DNA from: Arthrobacter frigidicola
GTDB lineage: Bacteria; Actinomycetota; Actinomycetes; Actinomycetales; Micrococcaceae
DNA: 64,000 bases
Assembly (NCBI GenBank): GCA_003602285.1
Contig: QZVU01000001.1
Location: forward strand, 806,001 to 870,000
Direction of reading: 5' to 3'
Position 1 is the first letter of the stretch. Every line of letters starts with the position of its first letter. Position numbers and translations under genes: made by a program. The notes beneath the pieces are model-generated. The model saw only the letters and a program-made list of their open reading frames with translations. It was not told the DNA's origin and made no database searches. Shown one piece after another: positions 9,448 through 18,896 of this stretch.

Positions 9448-9453
9448 TAGAGT
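9448..9453 (+). promoter_or_regulatory. candidate -10 element of clpX
   Basis: TAGAGT located 38 nt upstream of the clpX ATG and just after the clpP terminator, so clpX probably has its own promoter. No clear -35. Confidence 0.4.
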
Positions 9454-9491
9454 GGAAACAGCATCCAAGTACCACGTAAGGGGACTGACAC

Positions 9492-10784
9492 ATGGCTCGC
9501 ATTGGTGAGAGCGCGGATCTGCTGAAGTGCTCTTTCTGTGGAAAAAGCCAGAAGCAGGTGCGGAAGCTCATTGCCGGCCCCGGGGTCTACATCTGCGATG
9601 AATGCATCGACCTCTGCAACGAGATCATCGAAGAGGAGCTCTCGGAGGTCGCGGACCTCGGCACGTTCGAACTGCCCAAGCCCCGCGAGATCTTCGACTT
9701 CCTGCAGGAGTACGTGGTGGGCCAGGAGCCCGCGAAGCGTTCCCTCGCCGTTGCCGTCTACAACCACTACAAGCGGATCCAGTCCGGCAGCGCCCCGCGC
9801 ACGGCCGGAACCCTCACCGGCACGCCCGGCGCCGAGGAAGTGGAGATCGCCAAGTCCAACATCCTGCTGATCGGTCCGACCGGCTGCGGCAAGACCTACC
9901 TTGCCCAGACCCTCGCCCGGCGGCTGAACGTTCCGTTCGCCGTCGCCGACGCGACGGCGCTGACCGAGGCCGGGTATGTGGGGGAGGACGTCGAGAACAT
10001 CCTCCTGAAACTGATCCAGGCCGCGGACTATGACGTGAAGAAGGCCGAGCAGGGCATCATCTACATCGACGAGATCGACAAGATCTCGCGGAAGAGCGAG
10101 AACCCCTCGATCACCCGCGACGTCTCGGGCGAGGGCGTCCAGCAGGCCCTGCTGAAGATTCTCGAGGGGACCGTGGCGTCGGTTCCGCCGCAGGGCGGGC
10201 GCAAGCACCCCCACCAGGAATTCATCCAGATCGACACGACCAACGTGCTGTTCATCGTGGCGGGCGCCTTCGCCGGCCTCGAGGAGATTATCGGGTCGCG
10301 GGCCGGCCGGAAGGGCATCGGGTTCGGTGCGCCCCTGAGCTCACTGAAGAACGAGGAAGTCAGCTACGGCGACGTCATGCCCGAGGACCTCCTGAAATTC
10401 GGGCTGATCCCGGAGTTCATCGGCCGGCTCCCGGTGATCACCACGGTGACCCACCTTGACCGTCCGGCGCTCATGCAGATCCTCACCGAGCCCAAGAACG
10501 CCCTCCTGAAGCAGTACCAGAAGATGTTCCTGCTCGACGGCGTTGACCTGTCCTTCGACGCCAAGGCGCTTGAGGCGATCGCCGACCTCGCCCTGGACCG
10601 CGGGACCGGCGCCCGCGGGCTGCGAGCCATCATGGAGGAAGTGCTGCTGCCGGTGATGTTCGACCTGCCAAGCCGCGACGATGTCGCCTCGGTGGTCATC
10701 ACCGCCGACGTCGTTGCCAAGCGCGCGGAGCCCACGCTGATCTCGCACGACGTCGTGGCCAAGCGCCGCAACAAATCCGCCTAG
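9492..10784 (+). CDS. clpX: ATP-dependent Clp protease ATP-binding subunit ClpX
   Basis: A 430-residue AAA+ unfoldase that recognises tagged substrates and threads them into ClpP1P2. The N-terminal C4 zinc finger uses Cys13, Cys16, Cys35 and Cys38. Walker A is GPTGCGKT (128-135), Walker B is IIYIDEID (around 189-196), and the IGF loop that docks onto ClpP is at 276-278 (KGIGFGA). Length and domains match the family. It is transcribed apart from clpP1P2 across a terminator, yet stays adjacent, as in other Actinobacteria. Confidence 0.98.
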   Translation: MARIGESADLLKCSFCGKSQKQVRKLIAGPGVYICDECIDLCNEIIEEELSEVADLGTFELPKPREIFDFLQEYVVGQEPAKRSLAVAVYNHYKRIQSGSAPRTAGTLTGTPGAEEVEIAKSNILLIGPTGCGKTYLAQTLARRLNVPFAVADATALTEAGYVGEDVENILLKLIQAADYDVKKAEQGIIYIDEIDKISRKSENPSITRDVSGEGVQQALLKILEGTVASVPPQGGRKHPHQEFIQIDTTNVLFIVAGAFAGLEEIIGSRAGRKGIGFGAPLSSLKNEEVSYGDVMPEDLLKFGLIPEFIGRLPVITTVTHLDRPALMQILTEPKNALLKQYQKMFLLDGVDLSFDAKALEAIADLALDRGTGARGLRAIMEEVLLPVMFDLPSRDDVASVVITADVVAKRAEPTLISHDVVAKRRNKSA

Positions 10785-10828
10785 TTCCCCATCCCCATCC
10801 TGTAGAGAAACCGCCTGTACCCGGCATC

Positions 10829-10856
10829 GGCGCCGTGCCCTGAGGGGCACGGCGCC
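10829..10856 (+). terminator. clpX terminator
   Basis: A perfect 12-bp stem (10829-10840 / 10845-10856), TGAG loop, followed by a pyrimidine-rich GTTCTCTTCT tail. 44 bp after the clpX stop. Confidence 0.8.
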
Positions 10857-10862
10857 GTTCTC

Positions 10863-10890
10863 TTCTGCACGCGGTCCGCCGCGTGCAGAA
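10863..10890 (+). promoter_or_regulatory. second hairpin, 5' of the DsbA-like gene
   Basis: A perfect 12-bp stem (10863-10874 / 10879-10890) with a 4-nt TCCG loop, 6 nt after the clpX terminator and 28 nt before the next ATG. It is not followed by a T tract. It may be a backup terminator or a structure in the leader of the next gene. Confidence 0.5.
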
Positions 10891-10918
10891 CTATCCCAAC
10901 CCCCAAAGGAGTATCCCC

Positions 10919-11533
10919 ATGCAAAATTCCGCAGCCGAGAAGGCCGACTTCTGGTTCGACCCGGTGTGCCCGTTCGCCTGGGTGACCTCCCGTTGGATGG
11001 GTGAGGTGCAGCAGGTCCGCAGCATCAGCATCGACTGGCACGTGATGAGCCTTGCCGTGCTGAACGAGGGCCGCGACCTCCCGACCGACTACCGGGCCCT
11101 CATGGACTCGGCCTGGGCGCCGGTGCGTGTCCTGATCGCGGCGGAGACTCTGCACGGCGCCGAGTACACCAAGCCGCTCTACGATGCCATGGGCACCCGG
11201 ATCCACGTCGCCGGAAACCGTGACTTCGAACTGGTCATCAAGGAATCCCTCGCGGAGGTGGGGCTTCCGGACGAGCTGGCGGACTATGGTTCGACGGACG
11301 AGTTCGACGCCCAGCTGCGCGCCTCGCACCAGGGGGCCATTGATCGGGTGGGTGACGACGTGGGAACCCCGGTCGTCGCCTTCAACGGCACCGCCTTCTT
11401 CGGCCCGGTCCTCACCCGCATCCCCCGGGGGGAGGAAGCCGGCCGCATCTTCGACGCCGCCGTGCAGCTCGCCGCGTTCCCCGGCTTCTTCGAGATCAAG
11501 CGCACCCGCACCGAGTCCCCCAGCTTCGATTAG
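10919..11533 (+). CDS. DsbA-family protein, mycothiol-linked (Rv2466c-like)
   Basis: A 204-residue thioredoxin-fold protein with an inserted helical domain. The active site is at the start of the fold: FDPVCPFAW, with Cys17. The family's usual CPWC site reads CPFA here, so only the first cysteine is kept and the enzyme would have to work as a monothiol with a low-molecular-weight thiol, plausibly mycothiol. The cis-proline loop is VGTPVVAF. No signal peptide, so cytosolic. It has a good AAAGGAGT ribosome site. It stands alone between clpX and valS, bounded by hairpins on both sides. Its physiological substrate is unknown. Confidence 0.82.
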   Translation: MQNSAAEKADFWFDPVCPFAWVTSRWMGEVQQVRSISIDWHVMSLAVLNEGRDLPTDYRALMDSAWAPVRVLIAAETLHGAEYTKPLYDAMGTRIHVAGNRDFELVIKESLAEVGLPDELADYGSTDEFDAQLRASHQGAIDRVGDDVGTPVVAFNGTAFFGPVLTRIPRGEEAGRIFDAAVQLAAFPGFFEIKRTRTESPSFD

Positions 11534-11568
11534 TAGGCCGACGCCGCCCTCCCGGCGGCAGATCCACA

Positions 11569-11597
11569 AACGGCCCCGCGCACTGCGCGGGGCCGTT
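11569..11597. terminator. bidirectional terminator, DsbA-like gene / valS
   Basis: A perfect 13-bp stem (11569-11581 / 11585-11597) with a 3-nt loop, between convergent genes. Confidence 0.85.
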
Positions 11598-11629
11598 CGT
11601 CGTTGCGGGCCTGAACCCAATACCCCTGC

Positions 11630-14263
11630 TTACGCGTCGGCGGGCGAGACCTCGGCGGGGACCAGTTCCACCGCGGAGACGGTCAGGTCGCCGTCGCCCT
11701 CGGCCAGGGTGAGGTCGCGCGCATTGCCGGCGGCGAGCAGGTCGGGAAGACCTGCCCGCAGGTGCGCCACGCGGGCCGGTGACGCGGTGACGACGGCGGT
11801 GGCCACCTCGGTGCGCTGCTTGACCTTCGCTTCGGACTTCGCCTTGCGCACACCGCCCAGGGCCAGGGCGACGGAGGTGAGCAGTTCGGGATCCGCGCCG
11901 TCGAGGCCCTGCAGGGCGTCGGCGGACGGCCACGGCGCACGGTGCACCGAACCCTCCCGCCACCAGCTCCACACCTCGTCGGTGGCGAAGGGCAGGAACG
12001 GGGCGAACAGCCGCAGCAGGGCGTCGAGCGTCGTGGCCAGGGCCGTGAGCACCGACTCCTTCGCGTCCTCGCCCGCAGCACCGTAGGCGCGGTCCTTCAC
12101 GAGCTCCACGTAGTCGTCGGTGAAGGTCCAGAAGAAGGACTCGGTGAGCTGGAGCGCCCGCGCGTAGTCGTACTTCTCGAACGCCGCCGTCGCCTGCGCC
12201 GTGACCTCGCGAAGCTGCGCCAGCAGGGCGAGGTCGATCGGCTGGGTGACCCGCGGCAGGGCCGAGGGGGAGGCCGAGGCCTCGGTGGCCCCAAGGTTCA
12301 GCACGAACTTCGACGCGTTGAGCAGCTTGATGGCCAGCCGGCGGCCGATCTTCATCTGGTTGATCTCGTAGGCGGTGTCCGCGCCAAGCTTGGCCGAGGC
12401 GGCCCAGTAGCGCACCGCGTCCGAGCCGAACTGCTCAAGCACGTCGGTGGGGACCACCACGTTGCCCTTGGACTTCGACATCTTCTTGCGGTCCGGGTCC
12501 AGGATCCAGCCGGAGAGCGCCGCGTGGCGCCACGGGGCGGAGTCCTGCAGGGCGTCGGCGCGCACCGCGGTCGAGAACAGCCACGTGCGGATGATGTCGT
12601 GGCCCTGCGGGCGCAGGTCGAAGGGGAAGACGCGGGAGAACAGCTCCTCGTCCCGCGACCAGCCGCCGACGATCTGCGGGGTCAGCGACGAGGTCGCCCA
12701 GGTGTCGAGCACATCGGCGTCGCCGATGAAGCCGTTCGGCTGGTTCCGGGCGCTCTCCTCGAAGCCTGGGGCCGGCTCGCCGGCCGGGTCCACCGGCAGG
12801 GACTCATTGGAGGGCACGATCGGGTTCTCGTAATCCGGCTCGCCGTCGGCGTCAAGGCGGTACCAGACCGGCACGGGCACCCCGAAGAAGCGCTGCCGGG
12901 ACACCAGCCAGTCGCCGTTGAGGCCCTCGATCCAGTTCTCGTACCGGGAGCGCATGAACGCCGGGTGGAAGTCGATCTCCCGGCCGCGGGCCAGCAGCCG
13001 CTCGCGCTTGTCGGCGTCGCGCCCGCCGTTGCGGATGTACCACTGGCGGCTGGTGACAACCTCGAGGGGCTTGTCGCCCTTCTCGTAGAAGTTCACCGGG
13101 TGCATAATTTTCTTCGGCTCGCCGTCGAGGTCCCCGCTGGCACGCAGCAGTTCGACGACGGCCTCCTTGGCGCTGAAGATCGTCTTGCCGGCCACGGCCG
13201 CGTAGTTCTCCCGGGCGCGGTCGGTGGCGATCCACTCGGGGGTCTCGGTGCGGATGCGCCCGTCGCGGCCGACCACGGCGCGGGTGGGCAGCTGCAGTTC
13301 GCGCCACCAGGTGACGTCGGTGAGGTCGCCGAAGGTGCAGATCATCGCGATGCCACTGCCCTTGTCGGGCTTGGCCAGCGGGTGCGCCTTGATCTCGACC
13401 TCGACGTCGAACAGCGGGGAGGTGACGGTGGTGCCGAACAGCGGCTTGTAGCGCTCGTCGTCGGGGTGGGCCACCAGGGCCACGCAGGCCGGCAGGAGCT
13501 CGGGCCGGGTCGACTCGACGTGGATCGTCTGCCCGTCGGGGGCATGGAAGGCAATGCGGTGGTAGGCGCCGGGCTGCTCGCGGTCCTCAAGCTCGGCCTG
13601 GGCCACCGCGGTGCGGAAGGTGACGTCCCACAGGGTCGGCGCCTCGGCGAGGTACGCGTCCCCGGCGGCGAGGTTTGCCAGGAAGGCGCGCTGGGAGACG
13701 GCCCGGGAGGTGTCGTCGATCGTGCGGTAGGTCAGGTTCCAGTCAACGGAGAGGCCGAGGGTGCTGAAGAGGTCCTCGAAGACCTTCTCGTCCTCGACGG
13801 CGACCTGCTCGCAGAGTTCGATGAAGTTGCGCCGGGAGACCGCGTCGAAGTCCCGCTGGTTCTTCGGGGGCTGGGCCGGCGGGGTGTAGCCGGCGTCGTA
13901 GGGGACCGAGGGATCGCAGCGGACCCCGAAGTAGTTCTGCACCCGGCGCTCGGTGGGCAGGCCGTTGTCGTCCCAGCCCATGGGATAGAACACGTTCTTC
14001 CCGCGCATGCGCTGGAAGCGCGCCAGCACGTCGGTCTGGGTGTAGGAGAACATGTGCCCGACATGCAGCGAACCCGACGCCGTGGGCGGGGGAGTGTCGA
14101 TCGAGTACACCTGCTCCCGGGTGGTGTCCCGGTTGAACGCGTACGTCCCGTTGTCCCTCCACTGCTTGGCCAGGCGCGGCTCAAGGCCCTCGAGGGCTGG
14201 CTTGTCGGGAACGGTGACGGGCTGGTGGGCGGGCGTGTCTGTGCCCTGAATGTTTTCGGCCAT
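11630..14263 (-). CDS. valS: valyl-tRNA synthetase
   Basis: An 877-residue class I aminoacyl-tRNA synthetase charging tRNA-Val in the cytoplasm. The HIGH-type motif is HVGH (residues 67-70, in PTASGSLHVGHMFS) and KMSKS is at 594-598. The CP1 editing domain lies between them, and the anticodon-binding domain and C-terminal coiled-coil arm follow. The frame stays open for 220 codons upstream, but only from ATG 14263 (MAENIQGTD) or 14272 does it look like protein. It is flanked by a terminator downstream and by a divergent leaderless SDR gene whose -10 lies only 70 bp away. Confidence 0.97.
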   Translation of the reverse strand: MAENIQGTDTPAHQPVTVPDKPALEGLEPRLAKQWRDNGTYAFNRDTTREQVYSIDTPPPTASGSLHVGHMFSYTQTDVLARFQRMRGKNVFYPMGWDDNGLPTERRVQNYFGVRCDPSVPYDAGYTPPAQPPKNQRDFDAVSRRNFIELCEQVAVEDEKVFEDLFSTLGLSVDWNLTYRTIDDTSRAVSQRAFLANLAAGDAYLAEAPTLWDVTFRTAVAQAELEDREQPGAYHRIAFHAPDGQTIHVESTRPELLPACVALVAHPDDERYKPLFGTTVTSPLFDVEVEIKAHPLAKPDKGSGIAMICTFGDLTDVTWWRELQLPTRAVVGRDGRIRTETPEWIATDRARENYAAVAGKTIFSAKEAVVELLRASGDLDGEPKKIMHPVNFYEKGDKPLEVVTSRQWYIRNGGRDADKRERLLARGREIDFHPAFMRSRYENWIEGLNGDWLVSRQRFFGVPVPVWYRLDADGEPDYENPIVPSNESLPVDPAGEPAPGFEESARNQPNGFIGDADVLDTWATSSLTPQIVGGWSRDEELFSRVFPFDLRPQGHDIIRTWLFSTAVRADALQDSAPWRHAALSGWILDPDRKKMSKSKGNVVVPTDVLEQFGSDAVRYWAASAKLGADTAYEINQMKIGRRLAIKLLNASKFVLNLGATEASASPSALPRVTQPIDLALLAQLREVTAQATAAFEKYDYARALQLTESFFWTFTDDYVELVKDRAYGAAGEDAKESVLTALATTLDALLRLFAPFLPFATDEVWSWWREGSVHRAPWPSADALQGLDGADPELLTSVALALGGVRKAKSEAKVKQRTEVATAVVTASPARVAHLRAGLPDLLAAGNARDLTLAEGDGDLTVSAVELVPAEVSPADA

Positions 14264-14332
14264 GGTGTCCATTCTTCCATGACGCCCGTGCGTCCCGGCC
14301 GCCGCGCCGGGCGCCGGCCGGGGGTTGCTGGC

Positions 14333-14338
14333 TAGAGT
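14333..14338 (+). promoter_or_regulatory. -10 element giving a predicted leaderless SDR mRNA
   Basis: TAGAGT ends 6 nt before the ATG of the next gene, so transcription would start at or within a base of the start codon. There is no Shine-Dalgarno. Confidence 0.55.
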
Positions 14339-14344
14339 GGTGCA

Positions 14345-15145
14345 ATGAGCACCGAACCAGCGCCAACTCCTGCCATCGGGTCCCCTTTCCGCAGCGCGGA
14401 CGGGCCCCTGCGTGCCGTCGTCACCGGCGCCAGCTCCGGGATCGGCGCCGCCACGGTGCGCGCGCTGCGCGCCGCCGGGTGGGACGTCACCGCCGCGGCC
14501 CGGCGGGCCGACCGGCTCGAACAGCTCGCGGCCGAGACGGGGGCGCGGGCCGCCGTCGTCGACGTGACGGACCAGGACTCGGTCGACGCCCTGGTGCAGG
14601 AGGTGACCGCCGCCGGGGAGGTGAACGCGGTCATCAACAACGCCGGTGGCGCGTTCGGCATGGAAACGGTGGCCGAGGCGCGCACCGCCGACTGGGAGCA
14701 CATGTACAACGTGAACGTGCTCGGGTCGATGCGCATCACCCGCGGTTTCCTTCCGGCGGTGCGCAGCAGCGGGCACGGCAGCTTCGTGTTCCTCACCTCC
14801 ACCGCGGCCCTCGCCGCCTACGAGGGCGGCGCCGGCTACGTGGCGGCGAAGGCCGCCCAGCAGGCGGTGGCGCGCACCCTGCGCCTCGAGGAGGCCGCGA
14901 ACAATGTCCGCGTCATCGAGGTGGCCCCCGGGATGGTCCACACCGAGGAGTTCTCACTCAACCGCCTCGGCAGCTCCGCGGCCGCCGACAAGGTCTACGA
15001 GGGGGTCGCGAACCCGCTGAGCGCCGACGACGTCGCCGATGCCATCGTGTACGCACTGAACGCGCCGCTCCACGTCAATGTCGACACCCTGGTGCTCCGC
15101 CCCCTGGCCCAGGCCGCGAACCACAAGGTCATCCGCGCCGTCTGA
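14345..15145 (+). CDS. short-chain dehydrogenase/reductase
   Basis: A 266-residue classical SDR. The NAD(P)-binding motif TGASSGIG begins at about residue 23, NNAGG lies near 100, and the catalytic Ser, Tyr and Lys lie in TSTAALAAYEGGAGYVAAK. The fingerprint resembles the YdfG/serine 3-dehydrogenase subgroup (NADP-dependent, acting on 3-hydroxy acids), but the true substrate cannot be read from sequence. No Shine-Dalgarno precedes the ATG and the -10 is 6 nt upstream, so the mRNA is probably leaderless. It is followed by the T-box leader of ileS, so the two are separately transcribed. Confidence 0.9.
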   Translation: MSTEPAPTPAIGSPFRSADGPLRAVVTGASSGIGAATVRALRAAGWDVTAAARRADRLEQLAAETGARAAVVDVTDQDSVDALVQEVTAAGEVNAVINNAGGAFGMETVAEARTADWEHMYNVNVLGSMRITRGFLPAVRSSGHGSFVFLTSTAALAAYEGGAGYVAAKAAQQAVARTLRLEEAANNVRVIEVAPGMVHTEEFSLNRLGSSAAADKVYEGVANPLSADDVADAIVYALNAPLHVNVDTLVLRPLAQAANHKVIRAV

Positions 15146-15255
15146 GGGGAACTTTCCGGGGGCTCCACGCGCTTTTTCCGCGTCCCCGGCGGCGCCCCGG
15201 CGTAACCTTAGAACCGGCGCCCGGGCGCCTTTCGACACTCCCGTGCGCGGGCGGC

Positions 15256-15261
15256 TAGACT
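15256..15261 (+). promoter_or_regulatory. candidate -10 element of the ileS T-box transcript
   Basis: TAGACT, about 7 nt before the likely start of the leader. A weak TTCGAC lies upstream at 15231 but the spacing (19 nt) is long. Confidence 0.45.
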
Positions 15262-15267
15262 TTGGTC

Positions 15268-15480
15268 CATAAGCGTCGAACCGGCAATCACCGGGGAGCT
15301 TCCGGAAGAACAGCACGGCGGACCCGCAGGGGCCGCACGGCCCAGTAGAACCGGACGGGTGGGCCCGTCACCGCCTGAAAATGAGTGGCAGCCCTGCGGG
15401 GCCGGCCTCCCCGCGGGGGCCCGGCACGCGGCGGCGGCAAGTGAGGTGGTACCGCGGGTTCCGCTCCCGGTGGCCGGCAT
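15268..15480 (+). promoter_or_regulatory. T-box riboswitch of ileS (translational type)
   Basis: The leader of ileS carries the diagnostic T-box sequence AGGTGGTACCGCGG at 15444-15457, which pairs with the free NCCA end of uncharged tRNA. Near the 5' end CCGGCAATCACCGGGGAGC contains an ATC isoleucine codon (15287-15289) in the expected specifier position of a short stem I. A GACGGG/CCCGTC hairpin (15354-15369) follows. No intrinsic terminator precedes ileS, so control is inferred to be at translation initiation by sequestering the ribosome site, as known for actinobacterial ileS leaders. Uncharged tRNA-Ile would turn the gene on. Confidence 0.88.
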
Positions 15481-15563
15481 TCCCGGCCTCCAGGTTCAGA
15501 GCACGTCCTCGCAGCAGGATAACCGCCCCTTGTTCTGTCTCCACCGTTGTTCAGGATGAATAC

Positions 15564-18500
15564 ATGCCGCAGATCTACCCCAAAGCCACCTCAGCCACCG
15601 ACTCCGCCCCGGACGGCCAGGGCCAGCCCGAAGGCGCCGGCGCCTCCCCGCGCTTCCCGGAGATCGAAGAGCGCGTCCTGAAGTACTGGGACAAGGACGG
15701 GACCTTCCAGGCCTCGATCGACGCCCGCGACGCCGGCGAGAACGGCTCCAACGAATTCGTCTTCTACGACGGACCTCCCTTCGCCAACGGCCTGCCGCAC
15801 TACGGTCACCTGCTCACCGGCTACGCCAAGGACCTCGTGGGCCGGTACCAGACCCAGCGCGGCCGCCGCGTCGAGCGGCGCTTCGGCTGGGACACCCACG
15901 GCCTGCCCGCCGAACTCGAGGCGATGAAGCAGCTCGGCATCACCGAGAAGCGCCAGATCGAGGCGATGGGCATCGATGCGTTCAACGACGCCTCCCGCGC
16001 CTCGGTGATGAAGTACGCCGGGGAGTGGAAGGACTACGTGACCCGCCAGGCGCGCTGGGTGGACTTCGAGAACGACTACAAGACGCTCAACATCGAGTAC
16101 ATGGAGTCGGTCCTGTGGGCCTTCAAGACCCTGTACGACAAGGGACTGCTCTACAACGGCTACCGCGTGCTGCCCTACTGCTGGAACGACGAGACCCCGC
16201 TGTCCAACCACGAGCTGCGCATGGACGACGACGTCTACCAGGACCGGCAGGACCAGACGGTCACCGTCACCTTCCCGATCCTCGCCGGCGACTCCGAGCT
16301 CTCGAAGGAACTGGCCGGCACCGCCGCGCTGGCCTGGACCACCACGCCCTGGACCCTGCCCACCAACGCGGCGCTCGCCGTCGGGCCCGACATCCGGTAC
16401 GCCGTCGTGCCCGACGCTCGCGGCGACGCCGCAGAGGAGTCAGGCGGGACCCCCGGCCGCTTCCTGATCGCCGAGGACCTCCTCGGCGCCTACGCCAAGG
16501 ACCTCGGCTACCCCGACGCCGCCGCGGCCGCCGCGGCCGTCACCGCCACCTACGCCGGCACGCAGCTCGAGGGGCTCACCTACGAACCGCTCTGGGACTA
16601 CCTCGCCGACCCCGAGGCCGGCGGCTACCGCAACGCCTTCCGGTTCCTCGTCGCCGACTACGTCACCACGACCGACGGTACGGGCATCGTCCACCAGGCC
16701 CCCGCCTACGGCGAGGAGGACCAGAAGATCTCCGAGGCCGCCGACATCCAGGTGATCCTTTCGGTCGACTCCGGCGCCCGCTTCCTGCCCCTTTTCGGTA
16801 CCGGCCCGCTCGCCGAGATCGCCGGCCAGCACGTCTTCGCGGCGAACAAGCCCATCACCCGCGTCCTCAAGGAACAGGGCCGCCTGGTGCGCCAGGCCAG
16901 CTACGTGCACAGCTACCCGCACTGCTGGCGCTGCCGCAACCCGCTGATCTACCGCGCCGTGTCCTCCTGGTTCGTCGAGGTCACCAAGGTCAAGGACCGC
17001 ATGGTCGAGCTGAACAAGGAGATCAACTGGATCCCCGGCAGCGTCAAGGAGGGCCAGTTCGGCAAGTGGCTCGCCAACGCGCGCGACTGGTCCATCAGCC
17101 GCAACCGCTACTGGGGCAGCCCCATCCCGGTCTGGCAGTCCGACGACCCCACCTACCCGCGCACCGACGTCTACGGGTCGCTGGCGGAGATCGAGGCGGA
17201 CTTCGGCCGGGTTCCCCTGAACAAGGACGGCAAGCCGGACCTGCACCGACCGTTCATCGACGAGCTCACCCGGCCCAACCCGGACGACCCGCGCTCCCCG
17301 GAAGAGGGCGGATCGACGATGCGCCGCGTCGCCGACGTCCTTGACGTCTGGTTCGACTCGGGGTCGATGCCGTACGCGCAGGTCCACTATCCGATGGAGA
17401 ACGCCGACTGGTTCGCCTCGCACAACCCGGGCGACTTCATCGTCGAGTACATCGGGCAGACCCGCGGCTGGTTCTACACCCTGCACGTCCTGGCGACGGC
17501 GCTGTTCGACCGCCCGGCGTTCCGCAATGTGATCAGCCATGGCATCGTGCTGGGCTCCGACGGCCAGAAGATGTCCAAGAGCCTGCAGAACTACCCGGAC
17601 GTCTCCGAGGTCCTCGACCGCGACGGCTCCGACGCGATGCGTTGGTTCCTAATGTCCTCGCCGATCCTGCGCGGCGGGAACCTCGTGGTCACCGAACAGG
17701 GCATCCGCGACGGCGTGCGCCAGGTCATCCTGCCGCTGTGGAACGTGTGGCACTTCTTCAGCCTCTACACCAATGCCGCCAACGGCGGCGCAGGCTACGA
17801 GGCACGTGCCGTCAGTGCCGAGGCCGCGGCGGGGCTGCGCGAACCGCTCGACCAGTACCTGCTGGCCAACACCGGCAACCTGGTCCGGGAGGTCACCGAG
17901 GCCCTGGACGCGTTCAACATCAGCGACGCCGCCGAGTCTCTGCGCCGCTACCTCGACACGCTGACCAACTGGTACGTCCGGCGCAGCCGGCAGCGGTTCT
18001 TCGACGAGGACACCGAGGCCTTCGACGTCCTCTACACCTGCCTCGAGGCCGTCTGCCGCGTCGCGGCCCCGCTGCTGCCCCTGGTCTCCGAGGAGATCTG
18101 GCGCGGGCTCACCGGCGGGCGCTCGGTGCACCTCACCGACTGGCCCTCGGCGTCCGGATTCCCCGGCGCCCCGGACCTGGTGGAGCGGATGGACCGCACC
18201 CGGCAGATCTGCTCGGCCGGCTCCAGCCTGCGCAAGGCGGCCAACCTACGGGTCCGGCTGCCGCTCTCGGAACTGATCGTCGTCGCGCCCTCCGCGGAGG
18301 GCCTGCGGGGCCAGTTCACCTCGATCATCGCCGACGAGCTGAACATCAAGTCGGTGCGCCTAATCGACGCCGACGACGCCTCGCCCGAGGAATTCGGCAT
18401 CACCCAGCGCCTCGCCGTCAACGCGCGCGCCGCCGGGCCGCGCCTCGGCAAGAACGTCCAGACCGTCATCAAGGCCGCCAAGGCCGGCGACTGGTCCGTG

Positions 18501-18896
18501 GACGACGACGGCGCGGTTACCGCCGGCGGAGTGGCGCTGGAGCCGCAGGAGTACACGCTCGAGACCGTCGTCGAGAGCGCCGACTCCGACGAGAAGGCCG
18601 TCGCAGTGCTCCCCGGAGGCGGGTTCCTCGTCCTCAGCACCGCCGTGACGGACGAGCTGGCCGCCGAGGGCACCGCCCGCGACGCCATCCGTGCCATCCA
18701 GCAGGCACGCCGCGACGCCGACCTGTCGATCAGCGACCGCATCACCGCGGTCGTCGAGACGGCCCCGGCCAGCGTCAAGGCCCTGCAGGACCACGCCCGG
18801 CTCATCCAGGACGAAACCCTGACCAACGAACTGATCGTGCGGGCCGGCGACGGCTCGGGCGAGGACTTCCGCGTCACCGTTGAAAGGCACAAGTGA
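15564..18896 (+). CDS. ileS: isoleucyl-tRNA synthetase, type 2 (eukaryote-like)
   Basis: A 1110-residue class I synthetase charging tRNA-Ile. The HIGH-type motif is HYGH (79-82, in [13 protein letters not shown]) and KMSKS is at 669-673 ([13 protein letters not shown]). The CP1 editing domain lies between them, and the long C-terminal region is that of the eukaryote-like type 2 enzyme, not the roughly 940-residue type 1 with a terminal zinc finger. Type 2 enzymes are generally little affected by mupirocin; that is family knowledge, not tested here. I start at ATG 15564 with AGGA 8 nt upstream, because the longer open frame overlaps the T-box. The stop overlaps the GTG of folC. Confidence 0.97.
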   Translation: MPQIYPKATSATDSAPDGQGQPEGAGASPRFPEIEERVLKYWDKDGTFQASIDARDAGENGSNEFVFYDGPPFANGLPHYGHLLTGYAKDLVGRYQTQRGRRVERRFGWDTHGLPAELEAMKQLGITEKRQIEAMGIDAFNDASRASVMKYAGEWKDYVTRQARWVDFENDYKTLNIEYMESVLWAFKTLYDKGLLYNGYRVLPYCWNDETPLSNHELRMDDDVYQDRQDQTVTVTFPILAGDSELSKELAGTAALAWTTTPWTLPTNAALAVGPDIRYAVVPDARGDAAEESGGTPGRFLIAEDLLGAYAKDLGYPDAAAAAAAVTATYAGTQLEGLTYEPLWDYLADPEAGGYRNAFRFLVADYVTTTDGTGIVHQAPAYGEEDQKISEAADIQVILSVDSGARFLPLFGTGPLAEIAGQHVFAANKPITRVLKEQGRLVRQASYVHSYPHCWRCRNPLIYRAVSSWFVEVTKVKDRMVELNKEINWIPGSVKEGQFGKWLANARDWSISRNRYWGSPIPVWQSDDPTYPRTDVYGSLAEIEADFGRVPLNKDGKPDLHRPFIDELTRPNPDDPRSPEEGGSTMRRVADVLDVWFDSGSMPYAQVHYPMENADWFASHNPGDFIVEYIGQTRGWFYTLHVLATALFDRPAFRNVISHGIVLGSDGQKMSKSLQNYPDVSEVLDRDGSDAMRWFLMSSPILRGGNLVVTEQGIRDGVRQVILPLWNVWHFFSLYTNAANGGAGYEARAVSAEAAAGLREPLDQYLLANTGNLVREVTEALDAFNISDAAESLRRYLDTLTNWYVRRSRQRFFDEDTEAFDVLYTCLEAVCRVAAPLLPLVSEEIWRGLTGGRSVHLTDWPSASGFPGAPDLVERMDRTRQICSAGSSLRKAANLRVRLPLSELIVVAPSAEGLRGQFTSIIADELNIKSVRLIDADDASPEEFGITQRLAVNARAAGPRLGKNVQTVIKAAKAGDWSVDDDGAVTAGGVALEPQEYTLETVVESADSDEKAVAVLPGGGFLVLSTAVTDELAAEGTARDAIRAIQQARRDADLSISDRITAVVETAPASVKALQDHARLIQDETLTNELIVRAGDGSGEDFRVTVERHK

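Noticed and set aside
11942-14335. 797-codon ORF on the plus strand opposite valS
   Set aside because: Antisense shadow of valS with Arg/Gly/Val/Leu-biased sequence and no motif; valS itself has all synthetase motifs.
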